Below are positions 38,401 through 52,073 of a stretch of DNA of 64,000 nt, in pieces; position 1 is the stretch's first letter; each line of letters starts with the position of its first letter. The notes below the pieces were generated by a model that was not told where the DNA came from, ran no database searches, and saw nothing but the letters and a program-made list of their open reading frames with translations. A program made the position numbers and the translations under genes. The stretch is from the NCBI GenBank assembly GCA_035041965.1, contig JAPYMA010000806.1, positions 186,001 through 250,000 on the forward strand, in the 5' to 3' direction. The DNA is from Anisakis pegreffii (taxonomy: Eukaryota > Nematoda > Chromadorea > Rhabditida > Anisakidae).

Positions 38401-41400
38401 AATGTGTTATCATTTCATTTTTCGCCTATTATATACTTTTGATTTAATTAGTAATACTGCGATGAGTGTAAATTCTGACATTTTAACAGTGCTATTCGCT
38501 GGATGATCATCGTTATCAGTATCATTATTAATATAATTATCGGTAATCTGAACAGTTGATTGACGTGGTATGAACAGTGAGTGCTGTGAATTTAAGAAAG
38601 TAAATTAATTGTTTCCGAAACGGCTTTTACTTCACTGTGGGCAGTTGGTGAATGAGATAAGCAAAGATTTGAGTCTTATTCAGTGCATTAAATTTGATTT
38701 ATTTGAGATCGTATAAGAAGCATGAAATGGTTGGTGGTTGATTGATGAGCGGTAATTCGAGTAGCACTAGTAATAGCACACCATATTGCACTTATCTTAT
38801 GTACATATTGGAAATGTGTTCTCTCTCGTTTAACATACAAACATGCAACGCAAAATGAATCTGAATGTCCTTTAGCACAACATATTGGAGAACGGCCAAC
38901 TCTAACACGAGGTTGTCTATCGTTATCGTTATCGGCTGTCTGCTGCCAGCCGTTACGTTCAAACAAACTTGGGGATCTAATATCCGAGTGCAACAATACC
39001 ATCAGAATGATGTTTTTATTTGAAGTTGAAAACATACTTGTTCTGGCGAGTTATTTGCTAGATGCTCTTTTGAAAATAACTGTTTTTTTTTTCTGTCATG
39101 GATGGGTGTCTGCTCTTTTTTCTTAGTGGTTCCGTCTGGTGATAGAGTCGGTTGTTGTTAGTTGACAGTAGTGGTTAAACACTTGATAAGTGTTGGCGAT
39201 GTGTATTATCAGTTGATTCGCTTTGGATGGCTTGGAATTGAAGGTAACATTCGACATTGTTGGCTGCCAACTGGGTACATCAAAAATTTAGTTGTGAAAC
39301 ACGAAAAACATAGAATGAAGTTAATAATTCATGAATGTTAATGCGAAATGATAACATCAATAAATGAGACTGAACATAACAACGGTAATGTTATTATGAC
39401 AACGACACCATTATTGTTCTTTTTATTCTCCTCATATCAATTGCTTGCGTCATTCAATCAAGCAAGAAGTATCCGCCTAATGTGACATCAACAAATTAGT
39501 GTAAGTAGAATGTGATTTGAAAATTTCTATTCCCATTTCTAGTTGCTTACAGCAGTGCACACAACCTGGCAAACAACACACAAGTGATTACTAATCCTGA
39601 ACTTACACACAATTATTAGTAATAACACATCGTAAAATCAAAAAATTTATGCTTTCCTTTCGGAACGGTCCGATAAAATCGAACACAGAGTGTTTGTGGT
39701 AAATGAATGCAGTGAATCGAACACAACTAATGAAAACTTATGAATTTTAAGTTGTACCCTCCCCGACTGTTCATCATTTCAGTGTGCGTCAAGAGAAGAT
39801 ATTCACAAAAGATCAGATGCGTCTGGTGATTTTGAATGAAGAAAGGCGATTGCTATTTGACAGTGAAACCGTTATACCGGCTCAATCCCCCGGTATTCCA
39901 CCAACTGCCAAGCCATCGCAATGTGGACGATTTAAGGTATTGCTATTGTTTCACTCTTCGAATTGAACTGACTCCAAATAAAACCACCAGTAATTAAAAA
40001 GATGACCGTATTGCATATACGATAATCATCGTAATAAGGTTATCAGTGAATGCGATTGTTATTATCATCTGTTCACAAATTATAGCTGCTTCGCCATCGA
40101 TCCGACGTTTCGGCCATCGGACAGATGGTATTCGGTTCGATGTCGACGATGAAATGTGACTCGTTTAAAATTCATCATCTTAGGTTTGTTTCTCTTTTGA
40201 TCATCTAATTCGTTCTGAGTTGTTGCCGATTTTTGCATCCCGTTTAACATTTTCACTGTAAATTCAAACGAATATTTTTCGATTAGTATGCAATGTCATT
40301 TAAACGTTTTCTCAAACAACAGTGGAAGGGAGAAGGCATTTAGCGTTGTTTGTTGAAGAATGTTTACTGAATCACTAAATGAGACTGATCGCTTCCGTAA
40401 TTTCATCCGTCATTCTCTAATACAAATAAAATCTTTTGATAATATTTTCGTCATAAACGAAATTGCAGTAGTACAAAACAATTAATGGTGAGCCGAGTGA
40501 TCTCAGTCCCGAAATCTGCAAAACCTTTGAGTAGGTGAGTATTGGTTTGTTTCTTGATTAGTTTTCGGGTGGATGCTTGAATTCGTTTAGATTCGATTGT
40601 TTGTGAAGCTGATTCTCAAACATCCGCATTTACATACTAATTCAAACAAATGAATATATCTGCGTTTCATACGAATCTTCTTGACATCTATTATTGAGTT
40701 CAATTTAATTACTTGAAGCTGATCGCATCATCAGATCAGTCTGCGGACATAGCACTGTTATAAGTTCAGTTCATATTCTTTTCGAACTTGAAACTCCTTA
40801 CATATCGAATCCAATATTTTTTCGAGAGTGTATGGATGGGGAATTGAATGGAACATTCGAAAATATTGTGTCTTGTCTCAGTAATTTGTGTGCGTCAAGC
40901 TTAGTTTATGTTGTACTGTACGTTCTTACGGTAGTATTGCCGTTGGAATGACTTCTTCTGCACCACTCATTTGTGAAATTTCCGACAATAGTATGTATGT
41001 GTTGAAGGTTTTTGAAGAATGAGTGCAGATTTTTTCAGAGCTCAGCAATGCGTGCCATCATGCATTCACTGTTAACCTTCGCACCTTTACACTTCCTCAC
41101 TGCATTTTCGCTGAATACTCGCGATGAATATTCTAAAAATTTTCCCATTCAAATTGCACAGTTTCTCGGCTATAAAAACTGAGATTTCTTGACAAAATAC
41201 GTTGAATGATGATTCTGTTCAGAGGAAGTGGAATTTTTTCGAAGAACCATCTGCAATGTTCATTTGTTTTGAATTTTCGTCAAATGTTGTTTTATAGTTG
41301 CGTTAATGGCCGTGTAAATGAGCAGGCATTTAATGCAGTGCTAGTTCATGTGCACAATTCGGCCATATCCTTCATTCGAAAGCGCACTGAAATTTCTATT

Positions 41401-44400
41401 TGGGAGTAAGTGTTCACTGGATATACCAAAAGAGCTGTAGGGATCGGTGAAAAAGAGAGAGAGTTAATCTGTAAACAGCAGGCTTAGGTTTAGTGACAGA
41501 TGTTTGAGTGCTTGTTCCCGTACGTACACTTGCTGCTTGCAGACAGACGTTCAGTGTATTCTGCATCCGATTGACCTAGCTAGTGCAAAACTAATGGAAC
41601 ACTGCTGACGCGTTTGATAAGTGAAGAGCAGTTGTTTTTGGAAAGAAAAAGTAGAAATGAGAAGAATACACCAGCAACAACACCGACACCTACACACCAC
41701 ATTACATCTTCAGTCTCATTTGTGGAATTTTTTTGACGGAAGTCAGAATTGTGCAGTTGAACGCGTGTTTTTGTTGCGTTGAATAGTGTTGAAAGCAAAA
41801 TAAAGACATAAAATGAAGTTTTTGTGATCAGTGAATCGTTAAAAGTTATCATATTATCAACGACAGCCAACGAGGTGAACGACGCTTGGTAGTAGTTCGT
41901 TGCATACTAACCAATGGGAAATGCTTGAAAGCAGATGCCATATCGAAGCGTTTTGATTAGCATTCAATAATTTGCAACAATTATGACTGGTAGTGAATGT
42001 GAATGTTTTACTCCTTTCTAGTGATGACATTGACAAAGCGTGACGCTCGTAATAGTTGCGCTGATGGAACGTTGAACAATGGGGGGGGGTCAAACGAGAA
42101 TTTTATGCGTGCTCCGAGCAAATTTTTTGGTTCAAATTAGCGAATTCGATGGTGAAATATTGATGGCATTGTTGCGATTCCAAAAAAAATGCATGAAATA
42201 ATGACTTAGACACCAGTTCAGCAGCAGTCTTGATTTGTGTGTCCAGTCATCGTGCAAACACAGACTGCACTTCAGTTGCACAATCGAATCAGTAAGAAGG
42301 AAACGTTCCAAAAACATGCACTGATGCGATACATATTGCTTCATTATAGTGCATTCCTTAGTTGCATCGCCCTCATTGAGATGTCAAACCAATACAGTAA
42401 GTACCATGTTAGCAAACGCGAGATCTTTTTACTAGCAAGCAAATTGCTCTTTTTTTCCAGCAAATAGCATCAGTAAAATGGTAGTTGTTATTACTTAACT
42501 GCATTTTCAAAGTTGTATTTCCGTTAACCGTTGAGTATTCTTAAATAAATTCACATAATGCGAACGAAAATTTGAGAAAGACCGCTAATGTGAAGAAAAA
42601 AACAGCATTCCAAGCAGTGAATATTCAATGATGAGGAGTTTTGATTAATTGTACGTCATTGAACGACGACAATGAGCCATGTAGGAAAGTGTACAACACA
42701 GCCATTTGTGTGTGATTGCATTTGAATGGAAATGAACGCAGAGGTGATCCCTTATGAAAGTGATATTATTTTTATTGCAGTGAATGTAAAGTTTTATTGG
42801 AAAGTGTTGGTTGTATTGAAGCCGAAGGTAACTATTCGACAATTCGTTCTTTGGAAGGAATGCGACAACGAAACCATCATAACTCACATTGTGTGGAACC
42901 ACCGGAAGGTTCGTTGCTCGTGCATTCTCACCTCACATCTCATGTTAGAGTTTGCAAGACAGCAACATCGCAGTGTTTTAGAGTAATAACTCTACTTCTA
43001 GCAGTTTTGCAATGCAAATATAACACATTTACGCTTTTTATGTCAGTAGCGAGTCGTTGAAAGAATTATCTATCGAAATTGCAAAATTTCGAGTGGAAAC
43101 TCAAGAGAGTCCCTTCTAAAATTTTTTGATTGCGTTCTATTGAATGCTGATGTGAATAATTGATGAGTCAAGAAAAGTAATTGATGCTTGAAATACGTTT
43201 AATGAATTGATAGCGATCAAACAGTTGATCGCTATTAGAGATTGTTTTCGAATGGGTTGTGAGAAGGCAGCAAATAAAGACGGTCGATGATATGAGTTGA
43301 ATAGGTGTATATTGTGTGAATGGGAATTTGAGGAATGGGAAAGGTCACATTGAGGTTGTGTTATACTGCTTGTTGATGCTATTCATCGCTATCGATGCAG
43401 TTCATAAACAGTCATTTGAATAAGATTTGGGAAAGTATTCATATAAGATGCATGATTTGTGAATGAATCGATTATTCGTATCGGATTGACCTTTATTGAA
43501 TTCACGAAACTGATCGTTGTTTCGTTCAAAATGCACGGTTTGATATTCATCAACCGACTGAAATACTGAAAAGAGTAACGGTGAATAGTCAAATGGTTGC
43601 GGCATTTAACATACAATGGTATTAATGTCATTTACGAAAATGATATGCGCTTCGATTCGTATATATCATATGCATTGAAGTATTTATCATTCTGTCAACA
43701 ATTTTATAAACATTCGGGGAATTGAGAATTCAATACAAACAGATAAACTGTGCTCGATTTGTTCTGGTAAAGAGGGACTTTGTTGAAGGGCAATCAACGA
43801 AAACAGATTAACTGTGTGATTTTATGGTTGCATGCATTCTTTTTAGTGATTTATATCGATTACTGCAGCGGTTTGTTCATGGTGACTTTCGTTTATTTCA
43901 CTTTTGAGTCAGTTTCATTGACTGCTGTTGAAAGGAGGAAACAAAAGAGAATTTTTTTCCGGAAAATCAATCTATTCGAAAGGATAGAATAGAGTGAAAA
44001 AATGTGACTGGAAATGAAAATATTCACGTGAATAAGAAACGGTTTAAGGTTTTTCACGAGTACGTAACGCTTCGTTGCAATTGGATTCCGAAGAGACGGT
44101 TCCACTGGAATCGTTAAGGGCATTCTCACCGAATCGTTTATCAAGATATCGTCGATTACAACTATCGCAGCGTGGTAATTTATGTGATGAAAGTATGTTG
44201 CGCATTTGATCGATTACAAGCAAGATTATTTATTGCACTTCCCTTCCACTTGCAATGTATTTATCTTGAAATATGATCGCAATTTCCTGCAAAGTGCATG
44301 AAGGCACACTTGTTCTACAATCATTCATCCGAATTCACATTTGCTGTAGACGAATGGATGCACATCTCCACATATGCCCATATTTAAACGTTTATTTGAA

Positions 44401-47400
44401 TGTGCATTGCTGAATTTGAATACCTGTTGAATTTAATTGTATCAGTGAAATTTTACGGGACTTTATTGGATAAAAGATTGAAATTGTAGATAACTCTGGC
44501 CGATGGAGTAGTCGAAGTCGTTTGAGTAGTTGTAGTTCAGCGAATGATGAAGATACAAGACAATATGCTGTTGGTGTTCTTTTCAGGTAATTAATTAATT
44601 TCACATGTATATTTTCGCATCGCACATCAAATGTTGCTCATCAAACTGAATTAATAATTCTTAATAATTAATAATTACAAACATTTATTTCCATCGAATC
44701 TATTCGTTGAACTGGATAATATTTATTTCAATAATGCACAAAGCTTAGTGCTCTCTTACAATTAGTATTTGACATTGTGCAGAATGTACACTGGTGCAGC
44801 GTCATTGATTTAGTTGAATGCTTTGATGATTGATCTATGCGCAGTGAACCGACCGGAAATGCACCGATCCGAACCCATATACAAATTCCAATGATATTTG
44901 AAGTGTTACAATAGAACAGCGCTTTTTTATGTGAACGCTGTTAGATTGCTATTTGTATTTGAGATGAAAAAACTGACATCATTGCTGTGAAATGAGGGAA
45001 CTTCGAATTGATATTTTACGTAGACCATCTGAAGTTGTTCTATTTTCTGTCTCATTCAGTCAATTATAGGAAGTTGAAGTAAGTTTACAATTCCATCATA
45101 TTGATCTGTAAACGGCACCGAGCACATAATGAAACTGCTCTTGTAATGTCAATGCTGTGACAAATAATGGAGACCTTGAGATTTCAGAGAGGATGAACGT
45201 CAATTCTTACTGCAGCATATTCCTTTGATCGAATTCGAAATGCTGAAGCTTGAAACGCAAATTGTAAAAGCGTCTTTGTCGAGAACTCACTTCCTTCATC
45301 TTGTCTATCAGGTAGAGAGAAATCTTTTGAGACCTTTGAAATTCTCTCAAGAAATTTCCTTTGATCTAGTCAAGAATTGGTACATGAAATAGGTAAAGAG
45401 TGGCGTGTGTTATTCGAAGTTTACACGAAGCAATCAGTTAAATTTACCACTGATCTGGCAATGAGGCAGGAGGATAATTATTGTTTTGTGTTGCTGTTGA
45501 TTCACTCATTTGTTGATGAGTGTTTATCTGATCATTTTGATGATGTGACAGGGATGGTCGAAACTGGTGAATGCAATGTGCGTTATTCACAATACACCCA
45601 GGTTACGTGCACCCGTATGGCTGAGTCTGATGGACGAGAAATTGTATGCATCAACAGCCAATAAATTTTGTTCTACGTTATCGAAGTTAATCTCTGAACA
45701 TGACCATAAAAGAAACGGATTGTAAGTTCATTCAACTTACATTCTTAAGTGTACAAAACCAGAATTTTGAACGAATATTATATCATTGGATTTATTTTGC
45801 TGTTGGATAGTGAATACGATTAAAATGAAAATCATTCACAGAAGAACTGAAATTCGACAATTTGAGTTGAAATTCGGAATGTAAAGTGGAATTTTGAAAA
45901 GTATTCAGATTGAATAAGATGATCCAAGTTTTTTTCAGAAATTATCGGCGAGTTTTTTGGTTGATTTTAGGGCGTCTATTATTGACAAGTATGTGATGTT
46001 TTAGTTTTGTATCAACGCTGTTATCATCGCTGTTAATGAATCATTTGGCATGGGTGGCGAGTGTTGCATCAACAGATCAGTGTGCTGACCTCGAGCGATC
46101 GCTGCTTCTCGGCACGGTACGGTCTCGTTCTCTGCTTTGATTGTGTGCGAAAGAGATGCTTACGAAACGTGCATTTCAGAATGAATACTCGGACATCTAC
46201 CATCATCCCTACAATGCGCACCTAGCCCAGTACATGGAAATAAGCGGAAGTGTGGGCAGTGCAGCACGTCTGGCCAGAACAGTGATAATGGGTGATAATA
46301 TGCTACTTGTCACACAACTGCTCTACGTCCTTTCCTACTTTGTTCGATGCTCAATAATTCATCCGAACTTACGCTTAGGTGCAACTCATTTCATATTAAC
46401 CATTTATATTCTCATGCACTTACCACTCACTGATCAGTGATCGCTTATCGTTCCGTCATCATTCACCTTGTCCACAGCACTGATGCGTCGTTAAGCTTCC
46501 CAATTTTTGTCGGATGATTCCATTCACTAGCATCCGATTCGAGTAAATCATGCTGCGATTGGACGAGAATCATTGACGTTTGAATCATTTCAAATTAAAC
46601 TGTTCATCTGCCCAATTTTGAACAGCCTCCGTAAGTAATACGCGATGTGTAAACCACGATTCATGATTGTGTGTTTCTATATTAAAAGAGATCACTTTCA
46701 CTGTTGCCGAAACGGTGCTCGATTGGATTTCTTCGATATATTCCCTTGTTTTGTAGCTGGAAAATGGTCATCGCAACCTCAATTGAAGTGTTTTTCGCCA
46801 TCTTCTTGTCAAAAACTCTCCAAAGAGCAACCACCACTCACGAATGTAATCGAAACCAAACCGATATTCTCGGATGCGAAATCAGCACATTCAAATGGTA
46901 TGCGGTTAACTCTTCGCTTGAACATTTGTCATTGTTCTATTCTTATCATTCTGAATTCCTGGAATATTTTTTCATGAAGCAGAAGGTAGATATATTCAGA
47001 TATATAACCAACGCGATATTCAGGTAGATATATTTATTGTTAGGTACATGAAAAAGCTTTGTTCTGCGACATTATAAACATTCAGACATTTGCTGCTTGA
47101 TTTCATCGTTCATGGTTTTGTATTATGTTTTCGTATTGAATGCAATGAGAAATATACTCGAAGAATGTGATGAATCCAAATATATTTTATTTGAAATTAA
47201 AGAATGTGTATGTAGAATGGGATTTGTTTATTGACTGTTGGGTGGTGGAGTGATAAGTAAGTCATTCAGCGAGACTTGTTGAGCTGTGTTCGTAGTTTGT
47301 TGGCTCGTGTTTGTGTTCTAAGGCGAGGAGAAAATGGAATGAACGGAACGTGCTGAGGGAAATATGAGGATAGGAGTAGTGTCTGGGGACGGATAGTAGT

Positions 47401-50400
47401 TATTGTGGCTGCTGCTAATTGATGAACACTTTTTATAAGTTCGCATGTTCTATTCTGCGTAGCGCATCTGTCTAACGTTCTTCAGTCGAGCAGAATTCCG
47501 CAAAACATCGTTAGTAATTCCATGAGGGATATTCTTCACTCGGCACAAGCCAATAAAATCATCACAAACCATTCGCATGCGTCACGAATGTACTGCTTGA
47601 TAATTGCTTTGCTGTGCTATGAAACGTGCTATTCAAACAATTTGCTCAAAGTAACGGGAATACCGCTTCATTCGGTAAATATGAGTATTTGTACAAAGTG
47701 AACTGCGAATGATATTCTGATCTTTTGATATTCCATCATCGCATCTCTTTTTTTGGATACTCTTATCAAAAAAATATTTGTTCGGCAATGAATCAAAGTA
47801 TCGAACGTCATTGTCCACTAAATTTCTTCATTAATCGAAATAGAAATTCTTCGAATTAAACACGAAACGCACACTTTTCCCAACATTAATTCCAATCTCA
47901 CTTTTTTTTCTTGTTGCTTTCGTTTTTCTTCATTTCTTCGTTTTGATTCACCACAGAATTCTTCATCGTTCTCTTCTTGGCCCACATTGATGGTGACACT
48001 CGATTGAAGTGTCTGTTTTGATGAAACAGACAAATAAATAGGCATTCACATTGATCGCGGTGATCTAATTGTCGAGTGACGTTCCCTCTGTATTAAACAA
48101 ATGTGATGAGTTGATAGTTGAATGTGTTCCGTTGACTGACTTTAATAAGCGCTCGTTTCTTGTTGTAGTGTGCCGAGCTTTTTGATGATTGAGTGAGTAA
48201 GTGATATGGGTTTTTATTAAGGTTTGGGATTAGCCGAACCAGTTGGAGGTTAAAACAGAATACAAATATCAGAAACTTGAGTAAGAAAGGCGTCTTATCA
48301 ATCAAATGAAGAAAAGAGCGTTTAATTCTGAGGTTGGGGCATATGAATTCAGTGAATTTGCGGATGATGAGTTGATGTTGTTGACAAGGAACTGAATCGC
48401 GATGAAACTTATGATCAAATAGATGCGTAATTTGATAAGGAATGTGACTGAGTGCGAATGCTGAAACGAATAATTATTATGATTGACAGCAACAGGTCGA
48501 TGGATTTATGAATGAGTTTTTTCTTTTGGAGATGAAAGGAGAAGGAACGCGGAAACAAAGTTCATCAGAAAGCGACTAGTCATGTGAATGAACTGTCTGT
48601 CATCTTATCGAAAGAACACAAATTCTTCGCGTTTTTAAGATCATTATCTTACTTGATGCACTCTTTTCATGCGAAGAAATGCCGATGAATTCAGAATAAA
48701 ATTGCATAAATAGACAGCAAACGAATGGAACGATGGTGCATGATAGTGCATTAAAGCACAATGAAAAAATCACCGCAAAAGTTTTTTCTAAGCCTTCATT
48801 GATTAACGCATCCATTGATGTTTTCGATGCGATACAATTTGGCATTCAACAACACTTAAAGTAACATGAAATCATAAGATATTTGGAATGGGTCAACCTA
48901 AAAAATTCGTCGTCGTAATAATATTATTCTGAGAATGGCTTTTTTCTTGGAAACGAACATGGATTCAGTATGCGTCGTAAGAGCAATGATTTCCATAGAA
49001 GAGACGATCATTTCCCATTAATCAGTTATTTGTGAATTGATGTATGTTCCGCAGTCGCCATATCACCACTGATTTGGAATTGATCATTATTTCGAAATTC
49101 CAGTCGGAACAAATTTGGGGTATCTTTTGATGAATTGAATTTTTATTGATCGAAGTCACCATCAATCAGCGATCTGTTGTGCAGTTGATTCATATGAATG
49201 GAATTTGAGATCTGTGCATTCGTCATATTATTTGAGTTTTTAAACCACATAGAATTCTTGCATTCCAACAACGTTGTTCTTTATCGTAACAATCACACCT
49301 CTGAAAGATCTCACCTGTCTGGAAACTACAATTCTATTCTTTGGGAATTGGGTTTGAAGTGTGCAACAGCGCACATTTAAAGAAAGATATACAAGTAGAG
49401 AGCAATCGAGCAACTGATTACTGAATAACATGAAGTGCAACAACATTCTTTACAGTCTCACGATCAGATGTGTTTGATTCAGCGCTATCGGCACTTCTTT
49501 AACATTATGTTATTGTATATTCGATTGGTTTCATTCCCACTGGTGAACTGTAAATTGTTTTGAAGACAACTGCAACAAAATAGTACCAACAAAAACTGTT
49601 CGATTTGTGCGAAAAGAGAGGGGACTCGGTAGTTAATTTAAGGAAGGAAGTCGCTAATTGTATGTTGGATTCAAAATCTTGGTGAGTCATTAATTAAAAG
49701 AAATTATTTTACGTGCGGTAAGATTAAGTATTTGGTGAAGATCGTTTGAAAGAACGTCTAGATCAGATCTTTTCTTTTCTGCATTCTGCTCGAAATGTTT
49801 TTTGGTATGTGTTTTCTTAGCAGTGTGTGACGATACTGCATTGAAAGAAGTGGAATTTGTGCTAGTTGCATGTTCGCAAAGAAATTACGTCGAACAAAAT
49901 TTGTCTGTCTGTGTCTTCGCCAGGAATATGCACTGAATAAACGATGAATATCCGACAGTTTTGAAGATGTGGTTCGTTTACAATCAGAGCTAATGTGCAC
50001 TTTTGTGTGCATACTGGTTTATAATAATGCTTTTTACACTGAAGTGATGCGCTCTGCAGTGATGATGACCTTATTGTACATCGCATTCCCGAACAGCTAT
50101 TCAGTCCTTTCAAATGAGCATTATTTCTAGAGTACACAATTGAAGATGTTGCGATTTATGTCTGGTGTTGTCTAGTGTGTTCGTTTTGAGTTCACAATGT
50201 AAACATAATGCATCGAGTAAAGACATGAGGGAATAACGAGAATTTAGAAAAACTCATTGATTGCATTAATTTCGTGATGAGTTAGATTAACAAGCTGCTT
50301 TTTGTCGTGCGTTTCCCATTTTCTGTTTTCTGTTCTAGATGAGGGAACTGTGAAGATTTATTGCGTGAATTCTTAAAAAATACTCAAAGTTTGAGGACAC

Positions 50401-52073
50401 AAGTTTAGTTAAGATTTCATGAAAAAGCTAACAAATTATTGCAGTAATGTCATATTGATGAGGTGAATTCGAAGCGTACAGAGTAAAGTATTCGATATGA
50501 TCGTTAAGGTGATGAAAATGGTTCGTCGTCGTGCGGTGAATCAATGGATCTTGAGGAAGAGGAGGGTAGATGTGTTTTGCATGAGGATGAAACAGCAGAG
50601 GATGACTGGAATCTACAAATGGAGCAAACACTGGAGAAGTGCTCGTTTTTCGATTCAACTCTGGCTCGATCGCTTCTGGCCGGACCGTGTGAATCGTATT
50701 GTTCACATTTCGTTTTGTCTGGTCTAAAACGTTCGAATATTAATTTCACTGAGGTAGGCACTTTCTTATTATTTGTCTTACCATTGCTCTTTAAATGCTC
50801 TCTTCGCAATAATCTTCCATTATTACAGTTCACTTTAGTCAATCTTAAAATGTTTCTGCTCTATTTCACTGTTGTTCACCGATGTTTCTGTTCAGTATTT
50901 CTCTACTCATTCAAGTGTTTGACTTTTTTCATTTCAAAAACTATGGATGAATTGTTGAAGTTGCAGACATTATCATCGATGATCGATCATGTGAAAAACG
51001 GTGAATCGGAATTGTTTTGTGCATCTTCTCCGGAATCGTCAAGTTCATCGACTGCTTCTGATACGGCACTCTTCAGTCCAACGGTCATTGTTTTCGCTGA
51101 CACGAACAACTACACTGTTAAAGTTCGTTTGTTTCTGTTGATGGTTTGAGACGTCGTTTCTCGATACACTTCACAATGTGCATTTCAAGAATCTTACTTA
51201 ACTCACTTATCATTCAAACGTCTCATTATGTTTCATGTAGGCATTCATTCACTCAAATCCCGCAAGTTACTGAAATAATCAGTGTATGGAAAAAATTGTT
51301 ACCAAGAGAGTGTTTTCCTTTGTATTTGCTACTAGACTATATTTCGCGTTATGCGATGTGATTGAATGGCGTCGAGGTAGTGCGGTTGTTCAGTGGTATT
51401 AATGATTATGGTTCGGTTCCCTAGAAGCTCGGTTAGAAAAATTCGCCTTGAAGAGTGCTAATGCTGATGATGGTTGATAGGAAGAGACCTAGCTGTGCGA
51501 GATGTTCAAACTCGTGGCTATGATTGATAAAAAACTGTTGCTGAAGCTTAGCGCTACTTTTGAAACGTTTTGAAAACTGATGAATTAATGCCATAAAATC
51601 TTAAGAATTAGTTTTTTGAACTGAAATTTTTGTTTGTTTTTCAGGTGATCTCAGGAGACGAATGTAATGTGCAAGAAAATGTAATGGTTGCTCCATGCGA
51701 GGCAATCGTAGCCATGCTAGAACAGTTCAATGATCTCTATCGTATCGGAGCAGCACCATCCTTTTTGATATCGTTTCTTGAGGATTCACTCGGTGACATT
51801 TTAGCTAAGTCATTCTCATTAGTTGAAATGTTAGGTGCTGATTTCGGTCAGCAGCAACAACAACAGCAACAGCAACAAAGGAATACTCCGCATGTATCCT
51901 CATCACATCGTTTCAGCAGATCATCCTCCTATCACGCCACTCACAAACTCTCTTCATCGACCATTTCGGCTGAACGAGTTGCAAATGTAATCGGTTGTGA
52001 CTATTCAGATCTGCGACTAATCGCCAACGTCGCAGCCGTTTACTTTCCACCCGTTTTGCAACTTCTCATTTGA
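35488..52073 (+). CDS. fnip: folliculin-interacting protein (FNIP) homologue
   Basis: A 17-exon gene with consistent phases: 35488-35621, 39783-39936, 40086-40183, 40469-40534, 40935-40994, 41298-41405, 42781-42827, 44049-44192, 44490-44586, 45188-45311, 45552-45721, 46005-46116, 46180-46378, 46757-46897, 50509-50753, 50967-51122, 51645-52073; 2484 nt, 827 aa, shorter than mammalian FNIP1/2 (about 1100+). FNIP proteins bind folliculin on lysosomes, pair through longin and DENN domains, and act in Rag-mTORC1 and AMPK signalling. Matches in order: N-terminal longin part (MRLVILNEERRLLFDSE; GQMVFGSMSTMKCDSFKIHH), a Ser/Arg linker (SRYRRLQLSQRG), DENN segments (AVGVLF; FLLQHIPLIEFEMLKLE; RLRAPVWLSLMDE; LLMNHLAWV; HHPYNAHLAQYMEISGSVGS; AARLARTVIMGD; LLYVLSYFVRCS) and the conserved C-terminus (TVIVFADTNNYTVKV; final YFPPVLQLLI). 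Residues 754-763 are ten Gln. Exons 5-7 and the starts of exons 15 and 16 are the least certain. Introns 1 (4.2 kb) and 14 (3.6 kb) are large. Confidence 0.92.
38688..39035 (-). CDS. antisense open frame inside FNIP intron 1
   Basis: A minus-strand frame of 115 codons, with an internal ATG giving about 104 codons, lies wholly within FNIP intron 1. Its middle part is protein-like (LFERNGWQQTADNDNDRQP; then RVGRSPICCAKGHSDSFC and VACLYVKRERTHF). No signal peptide, domain or paralogue is seen. It could be a nested gene or exon, or a chance frame. Confidence 0.2.
   Translation of the reverse strand: MFSTSNKNIILMVLLHSDIRSPSLFERNGWQQTADNDNDRQPRVRVGRSPICCAKGHSDSFCVACLYVKRERTHFQYVHKISAIWCAITSATRITAHQSTTNHFMLLIRSQINQI

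Noticed and set aside
42726..42986. Overlapping 86- and 87-codon frames
   Set aside because: Only 42781-42827 fits the FNIP phase chain; the rest runs past a good donor into intron.
45377..45664. 95-codon plus-strand frame inside the FNIP gene
   Set aside because: The real FNIP exon 45552-45721 is in another frame, with conserved PVWL and matching phases.
50544..51149. Single 201-codon frame treated as one exon
   Set aside because: Homology to FNIP stops at a GTAGGC donor (50754) and resumes after an acceptor at 50966; the T-rich middle is an intron that happens to stay open.
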